Shown piece after piece: positions 49,723-60,109 of a stretch of DNA of 64,000 nt (position 1 is the first letter of the stretch; each line of letters begins with the position of its first letter). The notes beneath the pieces were generated by a model. The model had not been told where the DNA came from, did not search any database, and saw nothing but the letters and a program-made list of their open reading frames with translations. This stretch comes from Nitrosomonas sp. (GTDB taxonomy: Bacteria > Pseudomonadota > Gammaproteobacteria > Burkholderiales > Nitrosomonadaceae): positions 1 through 64,000 of the forward strand of contig NZ_JAIEME010000010.1 of assembly GCF_019752415.1 (NCBI RefSeq), written 5' to 3'. A program made the position numbers and the translations under genes.

Positions 49723-52700
49723 TTAAGGCCGATTCCAAGATTCCCTCTCTTCTGCGATGTCTGCCGTTTCGATTTCACGATCCATGCCAACAATTTCATC
49801 TTCAATCCAAGACATCACATGCACATCGAAACCTTTACTCAACCATCCACGGAACTGATCACGCCTTGCTCTTAGATGCTGACTCCTTGGTCCACTCCAG
49901 CAACCGGAGTGAAAATTACAACTGATCCCACTTATAACTCCATCAAGATTTCGGTAATTCGTAAGTAATGCTCTTGTTAAAGCACCACCAAACTGGTCAT
50001 CCAGCGAGCTCGGTGCACAGTGCGCAATCATAGAAGCTCGTTCCTCCTGATCTTGTTCGATCCAATTTAGAATTAACTGGAGTGGAAATTCGGCAATTGG
50101 TGGTATTACTTTCTTTTCATCAAAACTGCCGAATCCACCTTTCAGCCAATTTAATATATCTACCCGCCATTCTGGAGCAATACTTAGCAGATGAGAAACA
50201 ACAATCCCCCACGCTTCTGTCGGACTCATACGGCATAGTGATTTGGCCAATGGTTCCACATAACCGTCATAGCTCAATCGGTAGTTGCTGCCCATTTGTT
50301 GCAAAAGCACATCAAGCAATGGCAGAGCTTTCGTTGAATCATAAGCTATCAGCTTATTACATACACTATGCCAATGGTAAGTATGCATGGTATCCAATTG
50401 CTCTTCAAAGTGAGTCTGTGCTGTTGACACTTTAAAAACAAAATCAGGATTCACAGGCCAAGCATTTTTCTCCAGAACCTGATCCAAAAGATCGACTAGA
50501 ACATTAGCTGAAGTTTGATCTTCACGTTTAGAAAGCAAGGTAAAAAGACGAACCAATTCATTTTGGGATACCGCCCGCCAGCTCATGCCATAACAAAGGC
50601 TGCTAAAAATATTTGATCCTATCCATCCCATTTCAAATGCATTCATGCATGCGATTAACACCTGATTGTCAAAACCGGAATACCAGACAAGATTGGCAAC
50701 ACGATTGGCGGTTTCTTCGTTAACCAGCAATCCAAGCAAAACCTCGCTCCATTTACTTGGATCTCGTTCCTTAAGACCAGCAAGATAGCCTCCAGCACAC
50801 TGAGAATTTATGGAATCGCTTTTGAATGAAAGTAAAGATATAAGGCGCTTGTTCTCCTTGTCCGCATTACACAAGGCTTGACCAAAAGTAAACAACGCCC
50901 CAGTCCTCGCGCTGCTGCTTACAAGTTTCGGTAACAGGCATTCAAATGCATTATCGTATCCAGCTACACGTTCCGCCAACGCTCGCACAAGCTTTTTAGG
51001 TCGAGTGTGCTTGCGAAGCTCATCTTCAACGCGATAGTCTTCCCATTCATCCCACGTTGTATCCAGGACATAGCGCTGGAAACGTGATGCCAAGTTACGC
51101 CTCGTAAGACGCCCTTCAAGACGTCGCAAGCGAAAATGCATTGATGAATCTTCTTCATCGCGATACCGACGTAACCTATCAATAAAAAAGTAATTTAACT
51201 TTTGAATATCAGTAATCAAGTCATTTGCAATTTGCTCAAGTATGGAAAAAACCGCCTCACGATGAGAGGGAATTTTCAATTGCTCACCCGCTGATTTGAT
51301 GATTGCCGAATTTGCTTCTCTGCGCAAAGCTTCATTCCAATCTCGTGTCTCATTGACCAAACAATCCCAGTAGCACTGAAATTCTTTACACCATTCATCA
51401 TTAGTCTGGGGGCACCAAAGAACAGCTCTTTCCTTGATTCCTTGGTGCTCAGGGCCAATCATCCGAAAATGCATTCCAGATGTATGCAGCGCTGATTCCG
51501 CTACTTTTAGTCCAATACGCTTTAATTCATCATCGTCTGAAGTAAGCATTTCTTTCAAGGCAGGCAGCCGCTCGGTTGGGCTTGCTTCGGTAGCTGCCCA
51601 TTCTGGACCGATCCGGAATAATGCCAATAAAGTACCTGTTGAATTGTTACTGTTCGTCGCATTCTCTGCAACCGCCAACCGAGCGAGTATTCTGGCCGCA
51701 CGAACAAATGTTGGTTTCCAAACGGCAATTTTCTCCAGCGTCCAAACGAAGCTTTGACGATTTTGCTCAAAGGAATAAAGTTCTTCCCGCGACCATGTGC
51801 CAAAAGTGTGCTCGATCAGCGCAAGAGTCGCTTCTGATTCGGCTTCTGCAAGAGTGGAAAGGAAAGATGTGCCTTTGTCCGAACAGAGAAAGTTACGATT
51901 TGCATAAATACCGTTCCGACGAAGAATTTCTCGAACAACTGGTGCAGCACAGGTGTCATGGGCGTAACGGAACATATCCATAAACCAGCCATGCAATGAT
52001 TCCGGCATGTTCTCAAACGCATTGACGAAATCAAAGCCACGTCCATACCAGTGCCAATATTCGCGCCACAAGTGGATGTGCAGTGCCCAGGGGACTATGA
52101 ATAAAGTTCGTGATCCTTGAAGAATTCGGCGTTCGCGTAATGACTGAACAATTTCCTGAAATCTGGACCAACTAACTGCCGAATCAGAGTGTGCGACAAG
52201 TTCTGAAATATACTTTGCCTCGGCACCCACCGGATCTTCAAAACCAAAACGGGAAAACAAAGCGATGTGCCTCATCACCAATGCAACTTGGCGAGCTTCA
52301 TCGCTCTGTTGTTTCGCATAACCAAAAAGAAAGCGATCCCAGATAGGTACAGTTGCAGGAGGTTTGAGAATATCATCTGGATTCGCTGCCAGATTCTCGC
52401 CAACTGCCTGAGCAACTCGAGGTGAACCTTCGCATATAGCCACCCAACGATCAAGATCCTTGTTTTTTCCAACGCAGTTTTCAAGGATTAATTTAATTGC
52501 TGGATCGGGAAGACGGGGGACTGAAACATATTCAATTTCCGAATCGCTACTTCTATTGCGCTCGTGATCAAGACTGATTAACTTCAATGACCCGCAGCGA
52601 TTCTTTAGATGTCCCCATATTTCTGACATTTCCTGTTCAGAAAGCTCGTCCAGAATCAAAATAAGCGGATATTTTGGGTTTTCACGCAACAATTCGCGAA

Positions 52701-53502
52701 ACAATTTTGTTTGTGAAAACTTGGAACCATGTTGAACGTAAAGAACACTGGGCGCGATTTCTTCCGAGCGCACTGCTTCTAATACTAGGCGAGTTTTCCC
52801 AATTCCCGGCTCACCCAATATCCGTATATGCTTTGTTTCTCCCTGCAATTTCTCTCGAAGCGAATTGATAAGCTGGGATTGATCTTCCGAAAGCGCAATT
52901 TGATTGCTCATATGTGCATGTTGCGACCACTCGGATACTGACAAGAAATCATCATCGCTGCCTCCCACTAAGGAAAGACGTAACGATGGGTAGCGTTCAA
53001 AATACGATGCAATTTGGGATTGCCCGAAAATTTCAATTTGCGCGCTTTTATCGGAAAACCCAGATTTCGCAAAAAGTTCCGAAATTAAGGATTGGCTATC
53101 ATTTCTTTGCTTAGGTGTCAGGTCAAGGCCAAAACAAACCAATAAATAGTGGCCGTCAAGCTCAAGAGTTCGCCTAACCTCGGATACCAATTCTCCTGAT
53201 TTGGATAACAATTCTTTTTCCAATGAGCTTCGCTGCCATGGCTTAAATGTTGTACCGGTTTTAAGCTGAAATCCATTTCTACCTACTTTCAAGAAAGTAT
53301 CTTGAGGCAAGCTATGAGCTGATTCTACTTGGGCATCAATTCCACCATCAGAGACATTAAGGTTTGCTGAAATAGTTACAGCATCAGGCCGTAAGCCAGC
53401 ATACCTTGCTTCGCAATGAAGTAATTCTCGAAACTTTGCAATAGCGGCTTCAGCACTGAGATTTCCTGTTAAATTTGGATTAAACGGCCCAGCTATACTC
53501 AT
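49723..53502 (-). CDS. Avs-like candidate: PD-(D/E)XK nuclease-like domain fused to STAND/NACHT-type P-loop NTPase
   Basis: Large soluble protein (1259 aa). Numbered from ATG 53502, residues 15-175 resemble a PD-(D/E)XK/Mrr or Cap4-type endonuclease: a conserved early Glu (FRELLHCEAR), D52-G-G-I-D56, E60, and Q79-L-K81 as the Q-x-K catalytic strand. Residues about 205-400 are a P-loop NTPase: Walker A G230-EPGIGK-T237, Walker B LILILDE (280-286), and CEGSPRVAQAV, similar to the GxP motif of STAND/NACHT proteins. The remaining 850 residues look helical and repeat-like (sensor region). This order matches Avs-like antiphage proteins. It is preceded on the same strand by a DUF2442 gene and a toxin-antitoxin pair. 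Function is inference from architecture. Confidence 0.75.
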   Translation of the reverse strand: MSIAGPFNPNLTGNLSAEAAIAKFRELLHCEARYAGLRPDAVTISANLNVSDGGIDAQVESAHSLPQDTFLKVGRNGFQLKTGTTFKPWQRSSLEKELLSKSGELVSEVRRTLELDGHYLLVCFGLDLTPKQRNDSQSLISELFAKSGFSDKSAQIEIFGQSQIASYFERYPSLRLSLVGGSDDDFLSVSEWSQHAHMSNQIALSEDQSQLINSLREKLQGETKHIRILGEPGIGKTRLVLEAVRSEEIAPSVLYVQHGSKFSQTKLFRELLRENPKYPLILILDELSEQEMSEIWGHLKNRCGSLKLISLDHERNRSSDSEIEYVSVPRLPDPAIKLILENCVGKNKDLDRWVAICEGSPRVAQAVGENLAANPDDILKPPATVPIWDRFLFGYAKQQSDEARQVALVMRHIALFSRFGFEDPVGAEAKYISELVAHSDSAVSWSRFQEIVQSLRERRILQGSRTLFIVPWALHIHLWREYWHWYGRGFDFVNAFENMPESLHGWFMDMFRYAHDTCAAPVVREILRRNGIYANRNFLCSDKGTSFLSTLAEAESEATLALIEHTFGTWSREELYSFEQNRQSFVWTLEKIAVWKPTFVRAARILARLAVAENATNSNNSTGTLLALFRIGPEWAATEASPTERLPALKEMLTSDDDELKRIGLKVAESALHTSGMHFRMIGPEHQGIKERAVLWCPQTNDEWCKEFQCYWDCLVNETRDWNEALRREANSAIIKSAGEQLKIPSHREAVFSILEQIANDLITDIQKLNYFFIDRLRRYRDEEDSSMHFRLRRLEGRLTRRNLASRFQRYVLDTTWDEWEDYRVEDELRKHTRPKKLVRALAERVAGYDNAFECLLPKLVSSSARTGALFTFGQALCNADKENKRLISLLSFKSDSINSQCAGGYLAGLKERDPSKWSEVLLGLLVNEETANRVANLVWYSGFDNQVLIACMNAFEMGWIGSNIFSSLCYGMSWRAVSQNELVRLFTLLSKREDQTSANVLVDLLDQVLEKNAWPVNPDFVFKVSTAQTHFEEQLDTMHTYHWHSVCNKLIAYDSTKALPLLDVLLQQMGSNYRLSYDGYVEPLAKSLCRMSPTEAWGIVVSHLLSIAPEWRVDILNWLKGGFGSFDEKKVIPPIAEFPLQLILNWIEQDQEERASMIAHCAPSSLDDQFGGALTRALLTNYRNLDGVISGISCNFHSGCWSGPRSQHLRARRDQFRGWLSKGFDVHVMSWIEDEIVGMDREIETADIAEERESWNRP

Positions 53503-53525
53503 ATAGTTTTTAATCCGTATATAAA

Positions 53526-53852
53526 CTAAGCCAAAGCACACCAAATTTTATTTTTTCCAATCTCCTCATGCATCCACACAGGATCAAGATCCGCGCCATT
53601 CGGCCAAGTGAGTGCGCCCAATTCTATTCGGACCTGAGTGAATAATTGTTTATCTTTCAGTGCGGCGAATATACCCGCCTGTTCACCGGAGATTAACTGC
53701 GTCATATCAACGGTACCGGTGGTGCCATCGTTGCAAGTCACGGAAAGGCAATAATTGGGCAGTACAGTCATTGAACGAATACGCCATGGTGCAACTGCTA
53801 TTCCTTCGATGAAATCTTGTTTAAAAATTGTGTCAAGTGATTGCCTGGTCAT
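53526..53852 (-). CDS. DUF2442 domain-containing protein
   Basis: A 108-residue protein whose C-terminal two thirds fit DUF2442 (PNYCLSVTCNDGTTGTVDM; GIFAALKDKQLFTQVRIELG; LTWPNGADLDPVWMHEEI). DUF2442 proteins are often encoded next to toxin-like genes and may act as antitoxin or DNA-binding partners. It starts 6 bp after the ParE-like toxin stop and ends 23 bp before the nuclease-NTPase start, so all four genes may be one transcript. Confidence 0.85.
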   Translation of the reverse strand: MTRQSLDTIFKQDFIEGIAVAPWRIRSMTVLPNYCLSVTCNDGTTGTVDMTQLISGEQAGIFAALKDKQLFTQVRIELGALTWPNGADLDPVWMHEEIGKNKIWCALA

Positions 53853-53858
53853 CGTGTA

Positions 53859-54071
53859 TCAAGATTCTCTTGGAATATTTTCATCTTTCAGGTTTCTTCT
53901 CTGGTGCACTACAGCGAGTACAAAAATTACTTCGTCTTTTATCTCATAGATGATGCGATAGGAATACAGGAACAGCTCTCTCACATCTTCTTCATTGAGC
54001 TCCGGAACGACTCTTCCCATTTTTGGTAACCCGTTTAATTCATCGACTGCCTGCTGCGCCCAGATTACCAC
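53859..54071 (-). CDS. Compact ParE/RelE-superfamily toxin
   Basis: A 70-residue RelE/ParE-fold protein (GTG start overlapping the antitoxin stop by 7 bases). The C-terminal half is typical: GRVVPELNEEDVRELFLYSY, RIIYEIKDEVIFVLAVVHQ and RRNL. The N-terminal part is short: WAQQAVDELN runs directly into GLPKMGR, where relatives of about 95-100 aa carry roughly 30 more residues of helix. It may be an in-frame deletion that weakened toxicity, or a compact natural form. Confidence 0.75.
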   Translation of the reverse strand: MVIWAQQAVDELNGLPKMGRVVPELNEEDVRELFLYSYRIIYEIKDEVIFVLAVVHQRRNLKDENIPRES

Positions 54072-54244
54072 GCATCAATTTCCCGTTTAAGTTGTTCGCT
54101 TGTCAGCGTTTCAGCTTGTGCGACGGCTTCTTGACCTTTTTTAATCTTATCCAGTACATAAAGCCGGTACATGATTTCATCCATGTCAGCATCCTCAGGC
54201 AACTGATTAATGACTTTCAGTACCTCCTGTTTTATTGCCAGCAT
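54065..54244 (-). CDS. Antitoxin of the ParE/RelE-type pair
   Basis: A 59-residue mostly helical protein (QEVLKVINQLPEDADMDEIM; RLYVLDKIKKGQEA; LTSEQLKREIDAW) of the type that precedes ParE-like toxins. The ATG at 54244 has GGGAGG eight bases upstream; a GTG at 54253 would touch that site and is rejected. It overlaps the toxin start by 7 bases. No helix-turn-helix is obvious. Confidence 0.75.
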   Translation of the reverse strand: MLAIKQEVLKVINQLPEDADMDEIMYRLYVLDKIKKGQEAVAQAETLTSEQLKREIDAW

Positions 54245-54289
54245 ATCGTTCACCTCCCTTGATAAAAGAACTCAGCAATTTGATACCCG

Positions 54290-55954
<1,665 letters not shown>

Positions 55955-56040
55955 GGGTTTAATCTTTGTTTGATAGGTAAAAATTGATAGATAGAGAGTT
56001 TAACGCACGTCTTCCGGCAATGAAAGCCAATCCGCGTAGA

Positions 56041-56274
56041 TTAGGGTTTATCATTGATGCGGGTGATGGATACAAATTTATGGTTTTCATCAAAAACCAA
56101 TTCAAACTTGCCATACACGCCATGACTTTGCACCACTGAACGCAAGATATTTGCGGGAAAGCGGAGGATGCGCCCATCGGTTGTTTTCGCTACGACGACG
56201 TCGACTTCGCCTTCGTAATAATACAACAGTTGGTGCGAAGGGATTTTAAGGACAACGTGCAAACGCTGATACAT
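56041..56274 (-). CDS. DUF2835 family protein
   Basis: A 77-residue protein that fits DUF2835 over its full length (YYEGEVDVVVAKTTDGR; LRFPANILRSVVQSHGVYGK; FELVFDENHKFVSI). Function unknown. It starts 15 bp after the methyltransferase stop, so the two are probably cotranscribed. Confidence 0.85.
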   Translation of the reverse strand: MYQRLHVVLKIPSHQLLYYYEGEVDVVVAKTTDGRILRFPANILRSVVQSHGVYGKFELVFDENHKFVSITRINDKP

Positions 56275-56289
56275 GGGAGAACATACGAT

Positions 56290-57564
56290 TTATGGCCGTT
56301 GAAGATAGATGCAGCCCATGGGATAAAGATCTTCAAAAATGGATCGCAATTCCAATCGGATTTTTTGCTCACTGGCACCGCATTTCATTTTTACTTTGCG
56401 AATAATACTGCTAATGGGCGTTTTTCCATCCATATAGCGGAAGCAAGCTTTATTGATTTTATTGCCCATTAACTGAAAAACTGTTTTTTCATTGTTAATC
56501 GTAAAAGTAATGCTAAGCGTTTCCTCTGGTTTTATCGCGTCATGGATGGCCATATTTTGATTCGCAAGCTCGTGCTCAAGAATAATCGCATTGTCTTCAT
56601 CGTCTATGGAAGCCGTACAAGACGCTTGTCGAGAAAGGTAAAACTGATGCTTGATATGATTGGAAAACAGTTTTTCTGCAAGGGATTGCTGTTCTTGGAT
56701 ATTTTTTTCACGCCATAACGATCGAATACTTTGATCGGCGACCAGATGAGCCGGATCGTAAAATCGTTTATTTGGCCCAAGAAAGGTCACCAGCTTTAAT
56801 TCTGCCGCTGCGGCAAGTGCATAGACTTCATTGACGTTATAACACCGGTCAACGCTATGCAGCAGCAAATCATACAAGCCTGAATCTCCGTATCCGCTGG
56901 CAGTAATCTCATTCGCCCATTTTTCCAAATCTTTGATAAAGGCATGATCGATAGGCAAAGCGCCGATAATGCGGCGCGCTAGGATCACTTTTTCCGGAAT
57001 GCTCACGTGTTGCGGAATCATTTCGCGAAATAAAGTCTGCAGTAAATAAATGGAGTGCCTGCCGTACTCGGCATACAACATCAGATAAATAGCACCATCG
57101 TCCTTCAGCGCACTTACGAGCGAGCGCGCGCCTTCCAGAGGATCATCTAAATGATGCAAAACTCCCGAGCAGTTAATGTAATCAAACTGTCCAATGTCCA
57201 GTTCCGGGATGGATAATAAGGATTCGGTTAGCCAGGTAATATTGTTCAATCCGCGAGCTGCGGCACGCTGTTCGGCAATGCTGCGCGATGCCGCAGACAT
57301 ATCCAGATAAACGATTTCCGCCGAAGTCTCGCGCAGTTGTTCAGCCAGGTTAATGACACTGTCTCCTGTTCCGCCGCCGGCGACCAGGCAACGGAAATCC
57401 TGGTTAAAATTTCGTTGCCCCCTGAAACAGCAATGATTCAACTCACTCAGTGTATCGCCCACGGTGCGCAACAATCGGACTTTCTCATCTTCCGGGTTTC
57501 TGGGAGGGTACGGCAATGCCTCATACTGCTGCTTTACCGAGGAAATCATTTTTGATTCGTCCAT
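56290..57564 (-). CDS. Class I SAM-dependent methyltransferase with extra C-terminal domain
   Basis: Cytosolic methyltransferase (424 aa). The N-terminal part (VKQQYEALPYPPRNPEDEKV) and the SAM loop CLVAGGGTGDSVINLAE, INCSGVLHHLDDPLEGARSL and YLMLYAEYGRHSIYLLQ are clear. The C-terminal 120 residues are a separate alpha-beta region with a PqqD- or winged-helix-like end (KACFRYMDGKTPISSIIRKV). The substrate is unknown. GAGG precedes the ATG. The 230 bp upstream contain a fold-back element. Confidence 0.85.
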   Translation of the reverse strand: MDESKMISSVKQQYEALPYPPRNPEDEKVRLLRTVGDTLSELNHCCFRGQRNFNQDFRCLVAGGGTGDSVINLAEQLRETSAEIVYLDMSAASRSIAEQRAAARGLNNITWLTESLLSIPELDIGQFDYINCSGVLHHLDDPLEGARSLVSALKDDGAIYLMLYAEYGRHSIYLLQTLFREMIPQHVSIPEKVILARRIIGALPIDHAFIKDLEKWANEITASGYGDSGLYDLLLHSVDRCYNVNEVYALAAAAELKLVTFLGPNKRFYDPAHLVADQSIRSLWREKNIQEQQSLAEKLFSNHIKHQFYLSRQASCTASIDDEDNAIILEHELANQNMAIHDAIKPEETLSITFTINNEKTVFQLMGNKINKACFRYMDGKTPISSIIRKVKMKCGASEQKIRLELRSIFEDLYPMGCIYLQRP

Positions 57565-57603
57565 CGCCTATCCTCGCAAGAAAAAAATTAATGAGATTCT
57601 TAG

Positions 57604-57763
57604 CCCGGATATTGCATGAATTGCACACGCCCTCACTTGTCTCTTGATTCCACAAGGGATTTGTCTCAGTCAGGTGTATAAATAACTACACCGTTTCTTC
57701 GAAAAATCCCTTGTGAAACCAATATCATGCGTGATCATCGTGCGAATTCATGCAATATCCGGG
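57604..57763. mobile_element. 160-bp nested fold-back element (MITE-like) flanked by TTAG
   Basis: Perfect 19-bp terminal inverted repeats (CCCGGATATTGCATGAATT at 57604-57622, its complement at 57745-57763) bound a segment with a second 12-bp inverted repeat (CACAAGGGATTT at 57651-57662 and its complement at 57704-57715). At the centre is a third hairpin, GGTGTA/TACACC (57673-57678, 57687-57692). TTAG lies directly outside both ends (57600-57603, 57764-57767), as a 4-bp target duplication would. There is no coding capacity. It sits between two minus-strand genes. Confidence 0.7.
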
Positions 57764-57795
57764 TTAGAAATTACGGTAAAGGCTAAAATACCATA

Positions 57796-58527
57796 CTAAA
57801 AATTCTCACCATCTTGCAAATAACGCCACTTTCCTTCCGGTAAATCCCGCAATCCAATGTTGCCGATACGCACCCGTTTCAAGCCGATTACTTTTAGATT
57901 CACCAGCTCGCACATGCGGCGGATCTGGCGTTTTTTGCCTTCCTGCAGGATAAAGCGCAATTGATTTTGATTTTGCCAGCTTACTTGCGCCGGTTTTAAC
58001 GCCTTGCCGTCCAGACTTAGCCCATGATTCAGCAACGCCAGCTTATCTTTCGGCAAAGCGCCTTCGACTCGCACCAGATATTCTTTTTCAATTTCAGAGT
58101 CCGCACCGATCAATTGTTTCGCAATACGGCCATCCTGCGTCAGGATCAGCAAGCCTTGGGAATCAATATCCAGCCGCCCGGCTGGCGCCAGATTTTTCAA
58201 ATGCGCAGGTTGAAAGCGCTTGGTGGATTGCGGATTGATAAACTGATTTTCCGGTTTGATCAACACAACTGCGGGGCGGTAGCCCGGTTCTGGCTGTCCC
58301 GAAACATAACCGATGGGCTTGTTGAGTATTAGCGTAACCAAGCTGGTCTGCTGCGATTGTGCCGCTCTGTTCAGTTTGATTTTCTGCGTGGGATAAATTT
58401 TTGTTCCCAGCTCAGAAATCTGTATGCCATCGACAAACACCCAGCCCAGCTCGATATAGCGATCCGCTTCCCGGCGCGAGCATATGCCTTGTTCAGACAT
58501 TAGTTTAGATAAACGAATTTTTTCCAT
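57796..58527 (-). CDS. rRNA pseudouridine synthase (RsuA/RluB/RluF family)
   Basis: RNA-modifying enzyme (243 aa). An N-terminal S4 RNA-binding domain ([20 protein letters not shown], residues 4-60) precedes the RsuA/RluB-type catalytic domain. Catalytic Asp lies in [27 protein letters not shown] and [20 protein letters not shown] are the other family blocks. The style is closest to RluF (23S rRNA U2604) by reading, but the exact target cannot be fixed. It is divergent from the rhodanese gene. Confidence 0.9.
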   Translation of the reverse strand: MEKIRLSKLMSEQGICSRREADRYIELGWVFVDGIQISELGTKIYPTQKIKLNRAAQSQQTSLVTLILNKPIGYVSGQPEPGYRPAVVLIKPENQFINPQSTKRFQPAHLKNLAPAGRLDIDSQGLLILTQDGRIAKQLIGADSEIEKEYLVRVEGALPKDKLALLNHGLSLDGKALKPAQVSWQNQNQLRFILQEGKKRQIRRMCELVNLKVIGLKRVRIGNIGLRDLPEGKWRYLQDGENF

Positions 58528-58636
58528 GAAGCAGCTATAATATTGGGAAATACAAAGAATAAGTGCGAGGTTGGCATTACGCCTATTATAAAGGGAATCA
58601 ACAGATCATTTTTATTAACATCACCAGGATCATTTT

Positions 58637-59089
58637 ATGGAAACTACCGCAGCTATACTGGAAAAGGCGCAACAACGCGCCGAAGAAATGGAGCTTCCCT
58701 ACAAGGGTGCATTGCTTCCCATTGAAGCGTATCGCGTCTTACAAGAATCTGCCCAGGCGCAATTAGTAGATGTACGATCCCGTGCTGAACTGGATTGGGT
58801 CGGGCGCATTCCCGGTGCAACGGAAATCGAGTTGCGTTCATATCCCGGTATGCAACCCAATCCCGGTTTCCTCGATCAAGTGGCGGGGCAGGTCGATAAA
58901 AAACTACCTGTGTTGTTCATCTGTCGCAGCGGATCACGCTCGAACCAAGCCGCTATAATGGCCAGTCAGACCGGTTTTACTGATTGTTACAATATTTTAG
59001 AAGGCTTTGAGGGAGATAAAGATGAAAACGGCCAGCGGGGTAAAATTTCCGGCTGGAAGGCGGACGGACTGCCGTGGGTACAGAGTTAA
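58637..59089 (+). CDS. Rhodanese-like domain protein
   Basis: Single-domain sulfurtransferase-type protein (150 aa). The rhodanese core is LVDVRSRAELDWVGRIPGA, with the active-site loop ICRSGSRSNQAA in which Cys is expected to carry the persulfide, then GFTDCYNILEGFEGD and GWKADGLPW. No signal peptide. AGGA precedes the ATG. It is convergent with the ligase genes, with a shared terminator between them. Confidence 0.9.
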   Translation: METTAAILEKAQQRAEEMELPYKGALLPIEAYRVLQESAQAQLVDVRSRAELDWVGRIPGATEIELRSYPGMQPNPGFLDQVAGQVDKKLPVLFICRSGSRSNQAAIMASQTGFTDCYNILEGFEGDKDENGQRGKISGWKADGLPWVQS

Positions 59090-59161
59090 AGATGTTTTGA
59101 GCGATTTTTTAGTGCGAATTGTACTACAAATGCTTTTTACCACAGATACCGATTGAGCAAG

Positions 59162-59200
59162 AAAAAACCCGGAAACACCAGCTCCCGGGTTTTTATTTTA
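59162..59200. terminator. Bidirectional intrinsic terminator (rhodanese / sucD)
   Basis: AAAACCCGG and CCGGGTTTT flank a short loop, with an A-run on the left and TTTTTATTTT on the right, so a stem plus U-tract forms on either strand. It lies between the convergent rhodanese and ligase alpha-subunit genes. Confidence 0.85.
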
Positions 59201-59212
59201 ACTACAAAATGA

Positions 59213-60100
59213 TTACATCTTAGCCAATACTTCCGCCACTGTCTGACCCATCAACGACGGTGTCGGGCAAATAGTGACGCCGAGTTCTTTCAATATCGCA
59301 ACCTTTTCAGCCGCACTTTCCCCCACGGAAGAAATGATGGCACCGGCATGTCCCATGCGCCGTCCTTCCGGAGCAGTCAGGCCGGCGATATAAGCCACCA
59401 ACGGCTTGGTCATATTTTCTTTGGCGAACCTACCGGCTTCCACTTCCTGCGGACCGCCGATTTCGCCGATCATCAGCGCTACCTTGGTTTCAGGGTCCTG
59501 CTCCAATCTTTCCAGAATGTCACGGTGTGAGCTACCGGTGATTGGATCGCCGCCAATGCCCACAGAGGTTGAAATCCCGATTCCCAGCAAGCGCATTTGA
59601 TCGGCGGCTTCATACCCCAGTGTGCCGGAACGGCCAACCACACCGACATTTCCACGGATATAAATATGCCCGGGCATGATTCCCAGCATGGCACGGCCTG
59701 GGCTGATGGTGCCGGCACAATTCGGACCTGCCAGCAGCATGCGTTCTTCCTTGGGGAAACGACGCAGGAAATTCTTCACCGTCATCATGTCTTGCGTCGG
59801 AATGCCATCGGTGATGGATACGCAATATTTGATACCGGCATCGGCGGCTTCCATGATGGAATCTGCAGCAAATGCGGGCGGCACAAAAACAATGCTGGCT
59901 TCTGCACCGACTTGATCGACTGCTTCTTTGACCGTATTGAATACCGGCAATCCCAGGTGGGTTTGTCCACCTTTACCAGGAGTGACGCCACCCACCACAT
60001 TGGAACCATAGTCAATCATTTCCTGTGCATGGAAGGTGCCGATTTTTCCGGTAAAACCTTGAACAATAATTCGTGTATTTTCGTTGATTAAAATCGCCAT
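59213..60100 (-). CDS. sucD: Succinate/malate--CoA ligase subunit alpha (SucD/MtkB-type)
   Basis: Alpha subunit of an ADP-forming acyl-CoA ligase (295 aa). CoA-binding N-domain (IIVQGFTGKIGTFHAQEMI; VGGVTPGKGG) and the phosphohistidine site RMGHAGAIISS are intact. In classical SucD the segment after the CoA domain reads NCPG; here it is GPNCAGTISPG, the form I recall from malate thiokinase MtkB. With a malyl-CoA lyase gene just upstream, malate activation is plausible. AGGAG overlaps the sucC stop, so the two subunits are translated together. Confidence 0.93.
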   Translation of the reverse strand: MAILINENTRIIVQGFTGKIGTFHAQEMIDYGSNVVGGVTPGKGGQTHLGLPVFNTVKEAVDQVGAEASIVFVPPAFAADSIMEAADAGIKYCVSITDGIPTQDMMTVKNFLRRFPKEERMLLAGPNCAGTISPGRAMLGIMPGHIYIRGNVGVVGRSGTLGYEAADQMRLLGIGISTSVGIGGDPITGSSHRDILERLEQDPETKVALMIGEIGGPQEVEAGRFAKENMTKPLVAYIAGLTAPEGRRMGHAGAIISSVGESAAEKVAILKELGVTICPTPSLMGQTVAEVLAKM

Positions 60101-60109
60101 TTTATACTC

